A stretch of DNA of 6,911 nucleotides from Chloroflexota bacterium (GCA_011046405.1 DSAR01000230.1:1-6911); one strand, 5' to 3'. Shown: positions 1 through 6,506, numbered from the stretch's first letter. Notes: generated from the letters alone by a model not told the origin. Program-made: numbers and translations.

Positions 1-1
1 A

Positions 2-166
2 ACAGTGGAGGAGCATCCGAAAACTCGAAATCTATCATCCACCGACTTTCAAACTATGCCCGGCGATAAATCGCCTACTACAAGCTTTGTCTCAAATGAA
101 ATGACACACACATTTGGAATGGTATCAGGCGGTGCACTCATTTGCTCGCCGCTGGCGACAGACTGA
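2..166 (+). other. Unassigned left edge with a short open frame
   Basis: Frame 2 on the plus strand is open from the window edge to a TGA at 164-166, giving about 54 residues. The other two plus frames also enter open, one ending at a TAA at 67-69. The translated tail shows no domain I recognise, and there is no codon-usage pattern strong enough to choose a frame. It could be the C-terminus of a gene starting left of the window and converging on the minus-strand hydrolase-like gene, or plain intergenic DNA. A small perfect inverted repeat (GGCGAT / ATCGCC) lies at 62-75, with no T-tract after it on either strand. Confidence 0.2.
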
Positions 167-189
167 GCAGAGCAGTCACGAATCTGGAT

Positions 190-1629
190 CTATCGTGAGG
201 GGTTGAAATAATTGTAAGTCACCGTGGCGATCTCCGACATCAGGCGGTTGCTTTCTTCCCATTCCAGGTATTCGGGCCGATAGAGGAAAATGGTCAGGAC
301 GAAATCGCCTCCAGGGCTGAAGATAAGGCCCGCGTCGGCGTGGGTATCGCTGCTATATCCTTGCTTGTGGGCGATTGGTGTATCGACAGGTAGACCAACC
401 TCGATCAGGCTGTCGATTCGGTTCTGGCGCATCCAGTCGATCATTTGGACGCATTTTTGGGGGGATAAGTCGTCGGGATATGCTGCCAACAGGGCGCCGC
501 CTCCCTGGCTGCACTGGTAGATCATTTCCAGCAGCAAACCGATATCCAGGGGTGTGCTTTGCATATGGGGGTTTGGTTGCGTGTCGACGTCGGTGCGGGA
601 GTTAGCTGGGGTAACGATGGTGTGGGGAGAGCTGTGCTCCTCATCGTAGGGCGTCGTCATAAACGTGTTGACCAATCCCAGCCGTTGCATCGAGTTGGTC
701 AGGCGGGTGACGCCCTGGTAAGCGTCTCCATCGTCGATGACGTTCGTTAAAAGCAGATTGGCTTTATCGTTGCTGCTGGAGACGCCCATCGTATCGCTCA
801 ACCAGTCCGATATCTCCGCATTGACAGGGAGCGCCAAATTTCGATAACTCTCTTCCAAGATGGCAATTTTCAACACGTTCATACCGGTGTAGGCGACCTC
901 GGCGTTGATCGTTACCTCTGCGCCTGTCTGGAGATCCTTGATGAAGATGCCGGGTATCAGACCAGGGTGATCATCGAGCACATATTGGAGAAGCTGCTTC
1001 AGTATCGCCGTATCCTGGGCCGGCGCTTCGCTTTCGTGCACGATCAACTCGATGCTCTGCTTCGCGTCATCGGCCGAGACGAGGGCCTGGGCGATCAACC
1101 GTCGCGATGTCTCGATGTCTAACTCGTAACCGGGTTGGCTGGACCGGATGCTCAGGTTTTCTGGGATGGCAACAGCTGGTTGGGGGTCTTGATCGTATTG
1201 GCTGGCAACGCGGGCGAGAAAGTCGTCGAGGGCCTGTTCCGAGTAACGGACCGCCACCGGTACCTCTTGAGGCGCCGCTTTGGAATCCATCATATATTGG
1301 ATGAAACTGTCGATGCCCCGATGGGCGCTCAGCGCTGCGTCCAGGTTAGCCGCTGTCTGCTCAGCGTCGTAATCGAGATTGACGCTTTCAGGCAGTAATA
1401 AGAGATGGTGATCCTTGTAGGCGATGTCGATGGGGGTGGCAAAAGCGACTTCGAGAGCGTTCAGTGCCTGTTCGCGCGTCAGCCCCTCGACAGGTAATTT
1501 AGCCATCCTCATTCCGGGAGGGAGCACTTGCTTCGATAATTGGAAGTTGGCGTATTGCCAGGCCAGGAACAGCATTGCCAGGGCGATGATGATGATCAAC
1601 CAGATGATATAAGGACTTCTGCGTCCCAC
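190..1629 (-). CDS. Membrane-anchored beta-lactamase-like (serine hydrolase fold) protein with YoaR-type domains; nucleophile Ser replaced by Asn
   Basis: This 479-aa protein starts at GTG (1629) behind a strong AAGGGG-type ribosome site. Residues 1-6 are basic and about 7-25 form one membrane helix, so the bulk should lie outside the membrane. Residues about 36-205 look like one or two YoaR/PG_binding_4-type modules (a PPGM...VEGLTREQA opening, then an E/L-rich repeat). From about 210 the fold matches the class A beta-lactamase/transpeptidase-like family (Beta-lactamase2). The SxN motif is kept as S285-S286-N287 and the KTG-like triad as K422-Q423-G424, followed by SDTHADAG and SPGGDF. The SxxK motif reads N251-V-L-K254: the catalytic serine is Asn (AAC, plus-strand 877-879), one transition from AGC. 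Family members bind or hydrolyse beta-lactam-like or peptidoglycan substrates. Here I infer a binding or structural role, unless the base is an error. It is transcribed divergently from the FHA gene. Fold assignment is confident, activity is not. Confidence 0.85.
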   Translation of the reverse strand: MGRRSPYIIWLIIIIALAMLFLAWQYANFQLSKQVLPPGMRMAKLPVEGLTREQALNALEVAFATPIDIAYKDHHLLLLPESVNLDYDAEQTAANLDAALSAHRGIDSFIQYMMDSKAAPQEVPVAVRYSEQALDDFLARVASQYDQDPQPAVAIPENLSIRSSQPGYELDIETSRRLIAQALVSADDAKQSIELIVHESEAPAQDTAILKQLLQYVLDDHPGLIPGIFIKDLQTGAEVTINAEVAYTGMNVLKIAILEESYRNLALPVNAEISDWLSDTMGVSSSNDKANLLLTNVIDDGDAYQGVTRLTNSMQRLGLVNTFMTTPYDEEHSSPHTIVTPANSRTDVDTQPNPHMQSTPLDIGLLLEMIYQCSQGGGALLAAYPDDLSPQKCVQMIDWMRQNRIDSLIEVGLPVDTPIAHKQGYSSDTHADAGLIFSPGGDFVLTIFLYRPEYLEWEESNRLMSEIATVTYNYFNPSR

Positions 1630-1631
1630 GT

Positions 1632-1641
1632 CCCCCCCCTT
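1632..1641 (-). promoter_or_regulatory. Ribosome binding site of the hydrolase-like gene, containing a G8 run
   Basis: Read on the minus strand, the leader is AAGGGGGGGGAC immediately before the GTG start at 1629. AAGGGG lies about 6 nt from the start codon, which decides for GTG over internal ATG codons; those would begin inside the membrane helix. The core is an uninterrupted run of eight G (C8 on the plus strand, 1632-1639), so run-length changes would alter the spacing between Shine-Dalgarno and start codon. Confidence 0.7.
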
Positions 1642-1661
1642 ATTATTGGTGATTCGTAGCG

Positions 1662-1690
1662 ATTATAACACATATACATTTGCACGCCAA
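1662..1690 (-). promoter_or_regulatory. Extended -10 promoter for the hydrolase-like gene
   Basis: On the minus strand a perfect extended -10 (TGTTATAAT) occupies 1670-1662. The -35 candidate TTGGCG is at 1690-1685, with a 17-bp spacer. Transcription should begin near 1655, leaving a leader of about 25 nt that contains the ribosome site. The spacing and the perfect TGnTATAAT make this a convincing sigma-70-type promoter, although the -35 matches consensus only in TTG. Confidence 0.7.
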
Positions 1691-1706
1691 ATAGTTGTGG
1701 TATAAT
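1679..1706 (+). promoter_or_regulatory. Extended -10 promoter for the FHA gene
   Basis: On the plus strand TATAAT (1701-1706) is preceded by TGG at 1698-1700, a perfect TGnTATAAT extended -10. A -35 candidate TTTGCA (4 of 6) lies at 1679-1684 with a 16-bp spacer. The predicted start, about 1712-1714, falls on a 12-bp palindrome. With the TTG start at 1811 this gives a leader of about 98 nt. The -35 hexamer abuts that of the opposing promoter, so the two promoters are back to back. Confidence 0.7.
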
Positions 1707-1712
1707 AGTTTT

Positions 1713-1724
1713 AAGCAATTGCTT
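1713..1724. promoter_or_regulatory. 12-bp perfect palindrome at the predicted start site (candidate operator)
   Basis: AAGCAATTGCTT is a perfect 12-bp palindrome lying on the predicted transcription start of the rightward promoter, 7 bp past TATAAT. Position and symmetry suit a dimeric repressor site. It is followed by a run of T (1723-1728), so a short hairpin plus U-tract is an alternative, but a 4-bp stem would be too weak to terminate. No regulator gene is visible in the window. Confidence 0.4.
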
Positions 1725-1798
1725 TTTTGATTCTCTGGTTTTGCAATCGTCGTGTGTCATACTTCGCGCCCTCTTTTTCGATCGATGATCGCCCGGGT

Positions 1799-1805
1799 GG
1801 GGAGG
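1799..1805 (+). promoter_or_regulatory. Shine-Dalgarno of the FHA gene, deciding a TTG start
   Basis: GGGGAGG at 1799-1805 sits 5 nt before TTG at 1811-1813. The alternative in-frame TTG at 1727 has no Shine-Dalgarno, lies only about 14 nt past the predicted transcription start, and would add 28 residues with no recognisable content. The 1811 start is therefore preferred. Confidence 0.65.
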
Positions 1806-1810
1806 CTGCT

Positions 1811-2866
1811 TTGGATTTCGTCTGTCGCGAGTGTCCAGAAATAGTCCGGAATCGCTGTATCGAAGCGTGCAATCAATCGCCAAGCGTCAAGTTGATGATG
1901 CGGCGAGCGTTTGAGGTTGGGACGGATACGCGAGAGATGTGGAATCGGTTGCAGATGAATTGCTTGCTGCAGAAAGAGGATCTGGATCTACCACCACGAC
2001 GGCGTTCCAGTCTCTTGAGTCAACGGTTGAAAGAGAAAGGTGGGATTGATCCGTCAGCGCAGGTGCCGCTGTCCCAGGCGCCGGATAGACCATCCGAGAT
2101 CTCTCAGCCATCTGCGCCTCCTCAATCAGCATCTGGCGTTGCGCCTGTTCGAAAACCGGAAGAAACGCCGGCTACCATCCCCGCACGCTATTGTTTGAAT
2201 TTGCAGGAAGGGCATCATCGGGTTGGATTGCCGGTTCAAGGCGAGATCGTTCTGGGACGTTTTGATCTGATGAGCAATGTTTCTCCAGACGTCGACCTGA
2301 GTTGCGATGATCGGGAGCATTTAACCATCTCTCGCCGTCACGCTCGCGTTATCGCGCAGGTTGGGCAGCACCGAATCGAGGATATGGGCAGTACGAACGG
2401 CACCCGGATTAACGGCGTCAAGCTGGGCCTGGGCCAGCAGATACTGTTACGTGTGGGAGATCGGGTCGTCCTGGGCTATTGTGCCTTCCGCTACGAGGCG
2501 CTGCCAGAAATGCCCGCGCAGTTGCATGCCGATCTGCCCCAGGCCAGATTGCGGGTCTCATTCACCGGCCAATGGTTCCCTTTGCCGGAGTGGGGGGAAT
2601 TGATCGTTGGACGAAGGGATCTCGTCGTTGGCTTCACGCCCGACGTTGATTTGAGTGATGCCGACGAAGTCGCTCACGTCGTTGCGCGTCGTCACGTCAA
2701 GGTCACTGCCCGAGGCGGGCGTCATTACGTGGAAGACCTGGGGAGCGCCAACGGCACCAAGGTCAACGGCATCCGGATGAGGTTAGGGGAGCTGCGCCTG
2801 TTGGCTCCGGGCGATCACCTGTGGTTAGGGGGATGTGTCCTGGCTTATGATATCGAGGATTTGTGA
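1811..2866 (+). CDS. Tandem FHA-domain protein with Cys-rich N-terminal module
   Basis: This 351-aa protein is predicted to be soluble, with no signal peptide or membrane helix; it starts at TTG 1811. Residues 5-51 hold five cysteines (C5-x2-C8-x7-C16-x3-C20, then C51) in a compact charged module I do not recognise, possibly metal-binding. A Pro/Ser-rich linker spans about 60-125. FHA domain 1 (about 127-229) has G149-R150, S174-R-R-H177 and a GSTNGT loop (N196-G197), the residues that read phosphothreonine. FHA domain 2 (about 247-350) keeps G267-R268, H295 and a GSANGT loop (N314-G315), but its SxxH serine is Ala292. The domains are clearly duplicates: both carry PDVDLS and similar spacing. 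FHA domains dock onto Ser/Thr-kinase-phosphorylated partners, so a signalling adaptor role is inferred. No kinase is present. The SUMF1-fold gene follows on the same strand after 130 bp, probably in one transcript. Confidence 0.9.
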   Translation: MDFVCRECPEIVRNRCIEACNQSPSVKLMMRRAFEVGTDTREMWNRLQMNCLLQKEDLDLPPRRRSSLLSQRLKEKGGIDPSAQVPLSQAPDRPSEISQPSAPPQSASGVAPVRKPEETPATIPARYCLNLQEGHHRVGLPVQGEIVLGRFDLMSNVSPDVDLSCDDREHLTISRRHARVIAQVGQHRIEDMGSTNGTRINGVKLGLGQQILLRVGDRVVLGYCAFRYEALPEMPAQLHADLPQARLRVSFTGQWFPLPEWGELIVGRRDLVVGFTPDVDLSDADEVAHVVARRHVKVTARGGRHYVEDLGSANGTKVNGIRMRLGELRLLAPGDHLWLGGCVLAYDIEDL

Positions 2867-2985
2867 CGTACGTCGTTTGTGTTGCGCAGGCGTGATTGCA
2901 GCTGCATCTTGCAAGTCTGCTGCCAGGATGGCGGCGCTCCCAGTTTATCGAGAGGATACGGACGGTTGATTGTGTCAGGGAGATG

Positions 2986-2991
2986 AAGGGA
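2986..2991 (+). promoter_or_regulatory. Shine-Dalgarno of the SUMF1-fold gene
   Basis: AAGGGA at 2986-2991 is 5 nt before ATG 2997. It supports this start over the in-frame TTG at 2970, which directly follows an in-frame TGA (2967-2969) and has no ribosome site of its own. Confidence 0.7.
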
Positions 2992-2996
2992 TAAGC

Positions 2997-3812
2997 ATGT
3001 CCAAACAGAAACAAAAAGAAAAGGCTAAACTACCCCGTACGCTCGTTTGGGGCCGAGATGGCAAAGAGATGATTTATATCGAGGGCGGCGAGTTTACGAT
3101 GGGGGGGGGCGGGCTCGACAACGAACAACCAGCCCACCAGGTCCACGTAGACGATTTCTACATCGACCGTTACCCGGTGACCAACGAAGAGTACAAACGT
3201 TTCGTGGATGCCACGGGGCGCCACGTGCCTTACTATACAGTGGAATGGGCTGACGCTGGTCATTACAATTGGGATCCCGACGAGCGCACGCCGCCGCCGG
3301 GTAAAGAAAGACATCCGGTCGTCCTGGTCAGTTGGGATGATGCGCGGGCTTATGCTGAATGGGCCGGCAAACGCTTGCCGACCGAGGCGGAATGGGAGCG
3401 AGCCGCCCGGGGAACCGATGCGCGTCGCTGGCCTTGGGGCGACGAATTCGTTGGCGCTCGTTGTAACACCAAGGAAAGCGGCCTCGGAGGCACTGCGGCG
3501 GTCGATGCATTTTCGCCGTCGTGTGATAGTCCCGACGGCGTCGCCGATATGGTGGGCAACGTCTGGGAATGGACCAGCAGCCTGTTCCGTCCCTATCCCT
3601 ACGACGCCCACGATGGTCGAGAAAGCCAGGCGGCCGAGGGCTGGCGGGTTCTGAGGGGCGGATCCTGGTCCAACGATCTGGATCGGGCACGTTGTACAGC
3701 GCGCCTTGACGGCGATTTCCTGTTCTTCAAGAACGTGGGCTTCCGATGCGCCATCTCCGCTGACGCAGTCGAGGCGGAGGGTGCGGCGGAGGATACGGCA
3801 GAGGATGCGTAG
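2997..3812 (+). CDS. SUMF1/FGE-sulfatase-fold protein lacking the FGE catalytic cysteines
   Basis: This 271-aa cytoplasmic protein (no signal peptide) begins with a Lys/Gln-rich tail, then one full formylglycine-generating-enzyme (SUMF1) fold. Visible hallmarks are IEGGEFTMG near residue 30, the VDDFYIDRYPVTNEEY segment, RLPTEAEWERAARG (126-139), GNVWEW (187-192), RGGSW (220-224) and GFRC (248-251). Canonical FGEs carry two copper-binding cysteines just after GGS-Y (GGSYxCHxSYC). Here the sequence is GGSWSNDLDRARC, with Asn226 at the first position and no equivalent pair, so sulfatase-activating activity is unlikely. The fold is also used by non-heme-iron sulfoxide synthases (EgtB) and by many proteins of unknown role; no DinB partner domain is seen here. 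The C-terminal 20 residues are Ala/Glu/Asp-rich. A G9 run (3101-3109) lies inside the coding sequence. It is probably cotranscribed with the FHA gene. Fold confident, function unknown. Confidence 0.88.
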   Translation: MSKQKQKEKAKLPRTLVWGRDGKEMIYIEGGEFTMGGGGLDNEQPAHQVHVDDFYIDRYPVTNEEYKRFVDATGRHVPYYTVEWADAGHYNWDPDERTPPPGKERHPVVLVSWDDARAYAEWAGKRLPTEAEWERAARGTDARRWPWGDEFVGARCNTKESGLGGTAAVDAFSPSCDSPDGVADMVGNVWEWTSSLFRPYPYDAHDGRESQAAEGWRVLRGGSWSNDLDRARCTARLDGDFLFFKNVGFRCAISADAVEAEGAAEDTAEDA

Positions 3813-3926
3813 CTTTACGAGCGGCGGCGGGTTGGATTGCCGGGAACCGGCTGGAATCGACGAGCGGCGCGTATCCCACTGCACCGTTGACGTCTCTTCT
3901 CTCTTCTGTGAAACTCTAGACTCGAC

Positions 3927-6503
3927 ATGGCATTATCCCAGGTTCTGACCTCTCTGCGGCAGGATGCATCTTTTATGCGGTGCGTGACCGCCTGGGAGCG
4001 CATCCCGGCCCAACTGGCCCGTACAGCGCCATGGCCCCCTGAAATCGATCCATCTTTGATCGCTGCCGCCCGTCGTCTGGGTTTCGAGCGCCCCTATACC
4101 CATCAGGCCCGGGCGATCGAGGCGGTCTTGGCCGGGGAGCACGTCGTGCTTGCCACGTCCACCGCCTCTGGCAAGACCCTGGCCTATAACGCGCCTATTT
4201 TGAACACCCTATCGACCGATCCGGGAGCTTGTGCGCTTTACCTGTTCCCCACCAAGGCGTTGGCCCACGATCAATTGGCCAATCTCAAGGCGTGGAACGC
4301 AGCCCTCGAGGCTCAAATTCCCCTTCGCCCCTACGATGGTGACACGCCTTCGTCCCACCGCTCGGCCATTCGGCGCGAAGCCCGGCTGCTGGTCTCGAAT
4401 CCCGATATGTTACACACCGGCATTCTCCCACACCATACCCGCTGGGCCCGGTTCTTCGCCAATCTCCGCTACGTGGTCTTGGACGAATTGCACACCTACC
4501 GGGGGGTCTTTGGCGGGCACGTGGCCAACGTCCTGCGGCGATTGCGGCGTATTTGCCGGTTTTACGGCGCTGATCCACGCTTCGTGTGCGCTTCCGCCAC
4601 CATCGCCAATCCCCGCCAGCTGGCCGAGCAGTTGATCGAGGATCCCGTCACGTTGCTCGGCGAGGATGGCGCGCCCCGGGGGGAAAAGTACATCATCCTG
4701 TACAACCCCCCTCTGGTCGATGCCCAGTTGGGCATCCGGCGCAGTGCCACGCTGGCCGCCCGTGACATCGCGGCCCGTTTCTTGCGCGCCGACGTGCAGA
4801 CGATCGTCTTCGCCCGGGCACGATTGACCACCGAAGTGTTGTTGAGTTATCTGCGGGATACTGAAGACCTCGGGCGCGATCCCCAGGCGATACAGGGCTA
4901 TCGTGGGGGCTATTTACCCAACGAGCGGCGGGCCATCGAACACGGGTTGCGAACAGGGCAAGTGCGCGGCGTCGTCGCGACTAACGCGCTGGAACTGGGC
5001 ATCGATATCGGGCCATTGAGCGTTAGCGTGATGACCGGTTATCCAGGTACCATCGCCAGCGCCTGGCAGCAAGCCGGGCGGGCGGGACGCAGGACCGGGC
5101 TTTCGGTGGCTGTGTTGGTCGCCAGTGCGTACCCGCTCGATCAATACATCGTCACCCATCCCCGCTATTTCTTCGCTCGTTCCGTGGAGCACGCTTTGTT
5201 GGATCCCGATAACCTCGTCGTCTTGACCAATCACCTGGCTTGTGCGGCTTTCGAGTTGCCTTTTGAGCGGGGCGAGAGATTTGGTCATTTTGATGATGTT
5301 GCGACGATTCTGGACGTATTGACCGAAGAGCGACTGCTGCATAGAGGGGCGGGACGTTATACGTGGATCGGCGAGGGGTATCCGGCGGGGAATCTCTCGC
5401 TGCGGACCAACACACCAGACCACGTGCTCATCCAGGACGTGGGCGTCGATCCGCCCCAGGTGATCGGGCGGATGGATCGACCGAGCGCGCCGTTTTTGAT
5501 TCATCAGGGCGCCGTCTACTTGCACGCCGGCGCAACCTATACCGTCGAGAGCCTGGATTGGGATAACGGCGTCGCCAGCGTGCAGGCCGCCGATCTGGAT
5601 TATTATACGCGCGCGGCAACCACGACCGACGTGCAGGTTTTGCGGCTCCTGCGTGAGTCTGCCTCGCCAGGGGCGGTGACTTCAGCCGGCGGCAGCGACT
5701 ATGCCTGTGGTGAATTGCGTGTGATCACCTCGGTGACCGGCTATCGAAAGATCAAGCGTTACACGCACGAGGTGTTGAGCTGGGCGCCTATCGATCTGCC
5801 CGAGCAGAGTTGGTGCACAATTGGCTACTGGATAGCGCTTTCGGAGCCACTCGCCGAGCGCTTGCAAGCGGAAGGCGTCCTTCCACAGCCCATCGACTAT
5901 GGGCCGAATTGGCCTGAGCAGCGAGCGGCGGCTCGGGCTCGCGACGGATACGCCTGCCGGAACTGCGGGGCGCCGGAACGGGCGCATCGGCAACACGACG
6001 TGCACCACGTTACGCCTTTTCACACGTTTGGTTACGTGCCTGGCGTCAACGATTTCTATCGATTGGCCAATCGGCTGGATAACCTGATCACCCTATGTCC
6101 CGTTTGCCATCGCCGGACCGAACGCGGAAGAGGTACGCGAGGCGCTTTGGGAGGGATGGCGTATCTGCTGCAGAACATCGCGCCTCTACACCTGATGTGT
6201 GATCCCGGCGATCTGGGCGTCGTCGTTCAACACAACGCCCCATCGACCGGCCTGCCCACCGTCACGCTGTACGACCGTGTGCCGGGGGGCGCCGGATTGA
6301 GCGTACACCTGTATGAACGGCATGACGAATTGATGCAGGCCGCGTTAGACGTGGTGGATCAGTGCCCGTGCAAGGAGGGATGCCCCAGCTGCGTGGGGCC
6401 TGCCGAGGATTTTTCTCCCGGCGTCAAAGTTCGCGTGCGGCGATTGTTGGAGGCGGTTGCGAATGGAGAGGGGGGAGTGGAGAGGAGAGAGGAGAGAGGG
6501 TAG
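3927..6503 (+). CDS. mrfA: YprA/MrfA-family superfamily 2 helicase (DUF1998) with inserted HNH nuclease domain
   Basis: This 858-aa protein is larger than B. subtilis MrfA (about 750 aa). RecA-like domain 1 carries a YTHQ Q-motif, Walker A A80-S-G-K83-T, DExH box D186-E-L-H189 and S223-A-T. RecA-like domain 2 carries ALELGIDIG and Q382-A-G-R-A-G-R388. The following winged-helix and beta-rich region (about 400-650, including FPA-like and HQGAVYLHAG segments) matches the MrfA family. Residues about 655-735 are an HNH module: C677-x2-C680, D691-V-H693-H694, N719, C724-x2-C727-H728. The DUF1998 part resumes at about 740 (LHLMCDPGDLG, YDRVPGGAGL) and ends in C813-x-C815-x3-C819-x2-C822. MrfA is a 3'-5' helicase in mitomycin-lesion repair, working with nuclease MrfB. 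No mrfB is visible. ATG 3927 fits the family's N-terminus but lacks a clear Shine-Dalgarno. The last residues (from about 848) are encoded by a polypurine tract. Confidence 0.9.
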   Translation: MALSQVLTSLRQDASFMRCVTAWERIPAQLARTAPWPPEIDPSLIAAARRLGFERPYTHQARAIEAVLAGEHVVLATSTASGKTLAYNAPILNTLSTDPGACALYLFPTKALAHDQLANLKAWNAALEAQIPLRPYDGDTPSSHRSAIRREARLLVSNPDMLHTGILPHHTRWARFFANLRYVVLDELHTYRGVFGGHVANVLRRLRRICRFYGADPRFVCASATIANPRQLAEQLIEDPVTLLGEDGAPRGEKYIILYNPPLVDAQLGIRRSATLAARDIAARFLRADVQTIVFARARLTTEVLLSYLRDTEDLGRDPQAIQGYRGGYLPNERRAIEHGLRTGQVRGVVATNALELGIDIGPLSVSVMTGYPGTIASAWQQAGRAGRRTGLSVAVLVASAYPLDQYIVTHPRYFFARSVEHALLDPDNLVVLTNHLACAAFELPFERGERFGHFDDVATILDVLTEERLLHRGAGRYTWIGEGYPAGNLSLRTNTPDHVLIQDVGVDPPQVIGRMDRPSAPFLIHQGAVYLHAGATYTVESLDWDNGVASVQAADLDYYTRAATTTDVQVLRLLRESASPGAVTSAGGSDYACGELRVITSVTGYRKIKRYTHEVLSWAPIDLPEQSWCTIGYWIALSEPLAERLQAEGVLPQPIDYGPNWPEQRAAARARDGYACRNCGAPERAHRQHDVHHVTPFHTFGYVPGVNDFYRLANRLDNLITLCPVCHRRTERGRGTRGALGGMAYLLQNIAPLHLMCDPGDLGVVVQHNAPSTGLPTVTLYDRVPGGAGLSVHLYERHDELMQAALDVVDQCPCKEGCPSCVGPAEDFSPGVKVRVRRLLEAVANGEGGVERREERG
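6465..6500 (+). repeat. Polypurine (GA-rich) low-complexity tract at the 3' end of the helicase gene
   Basis: From 6465 to 6500 the plus strand is all G and A apart from one T at 6478, with an approximate 7-bp period (GAGAGGA repeated) in its second half. It encodes the final Gly/Glu/Arg residues of the helicase, after the conserved family sequence has ended, and runs straight into the TAG stop. It looks like low-complexity DNA that has become the gene's tail. Confidence 0.8.
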
Positions 6504-6506
6504 AAT

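Noticed and set aside
1727..1810. N-terminal extension of the FHA protein from the TTG at 1727
   Set aside because: No Shine-Dalgarno, only about 14 nt after the predicted transcription start, and the added residues look like translated leader; the TTG at 1811 has GGGGAGG at ideal spacing.
2865..2906. Small palindromes GACGTACGTC (2865-2874) and TGCAGCTGCA (2897-2906) between the FHA and SUMF1-fold genes
   Set aside because: Ten-bp palindromes with no promoter around them and no loop or T-tract; not enough to call operators or a terminator.
2928..2969. Thirteen-codon leader ORF ahead of the SUMF1-fold gene
   Set aside because: No ribosome site, no attenuator-like structure and no codon bias; length expected by chance.
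3839..3851. GCCGG-GAA-CCGGC hairpin after the SUMF1-fold gene
   Set aside because: Five-bp stem, 27 nt past the stop codon, without a T-run; too weak for a terminator call.
3030..3884. Minus-strand 284-residue open frame opposite the SUMF1-fold gene
   Set aside because: Antisense shadow of a high-GC coding region; Arg/Pro-rich with no domain, while the plus-strand product has clear family motifs.
3887..3926. Possible promoter for the helicase gene (TTGACG at 3887-3892, 17-bp spacer, TGT-GAAACT) that would give a nearly leaderless mRNA
   Set aside because: The -10 hexamer matches consensus at only three of six positions; too weak to annotate, although the lack of a Shine-Dalgarno before ATG 3927 makes it worth remembering.
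4914..5525. Minus-strand 203-residue open frame opposite the helicase
   Set aside because: Antisense to conserved helicase motifs; composition typical of a shadow frame.
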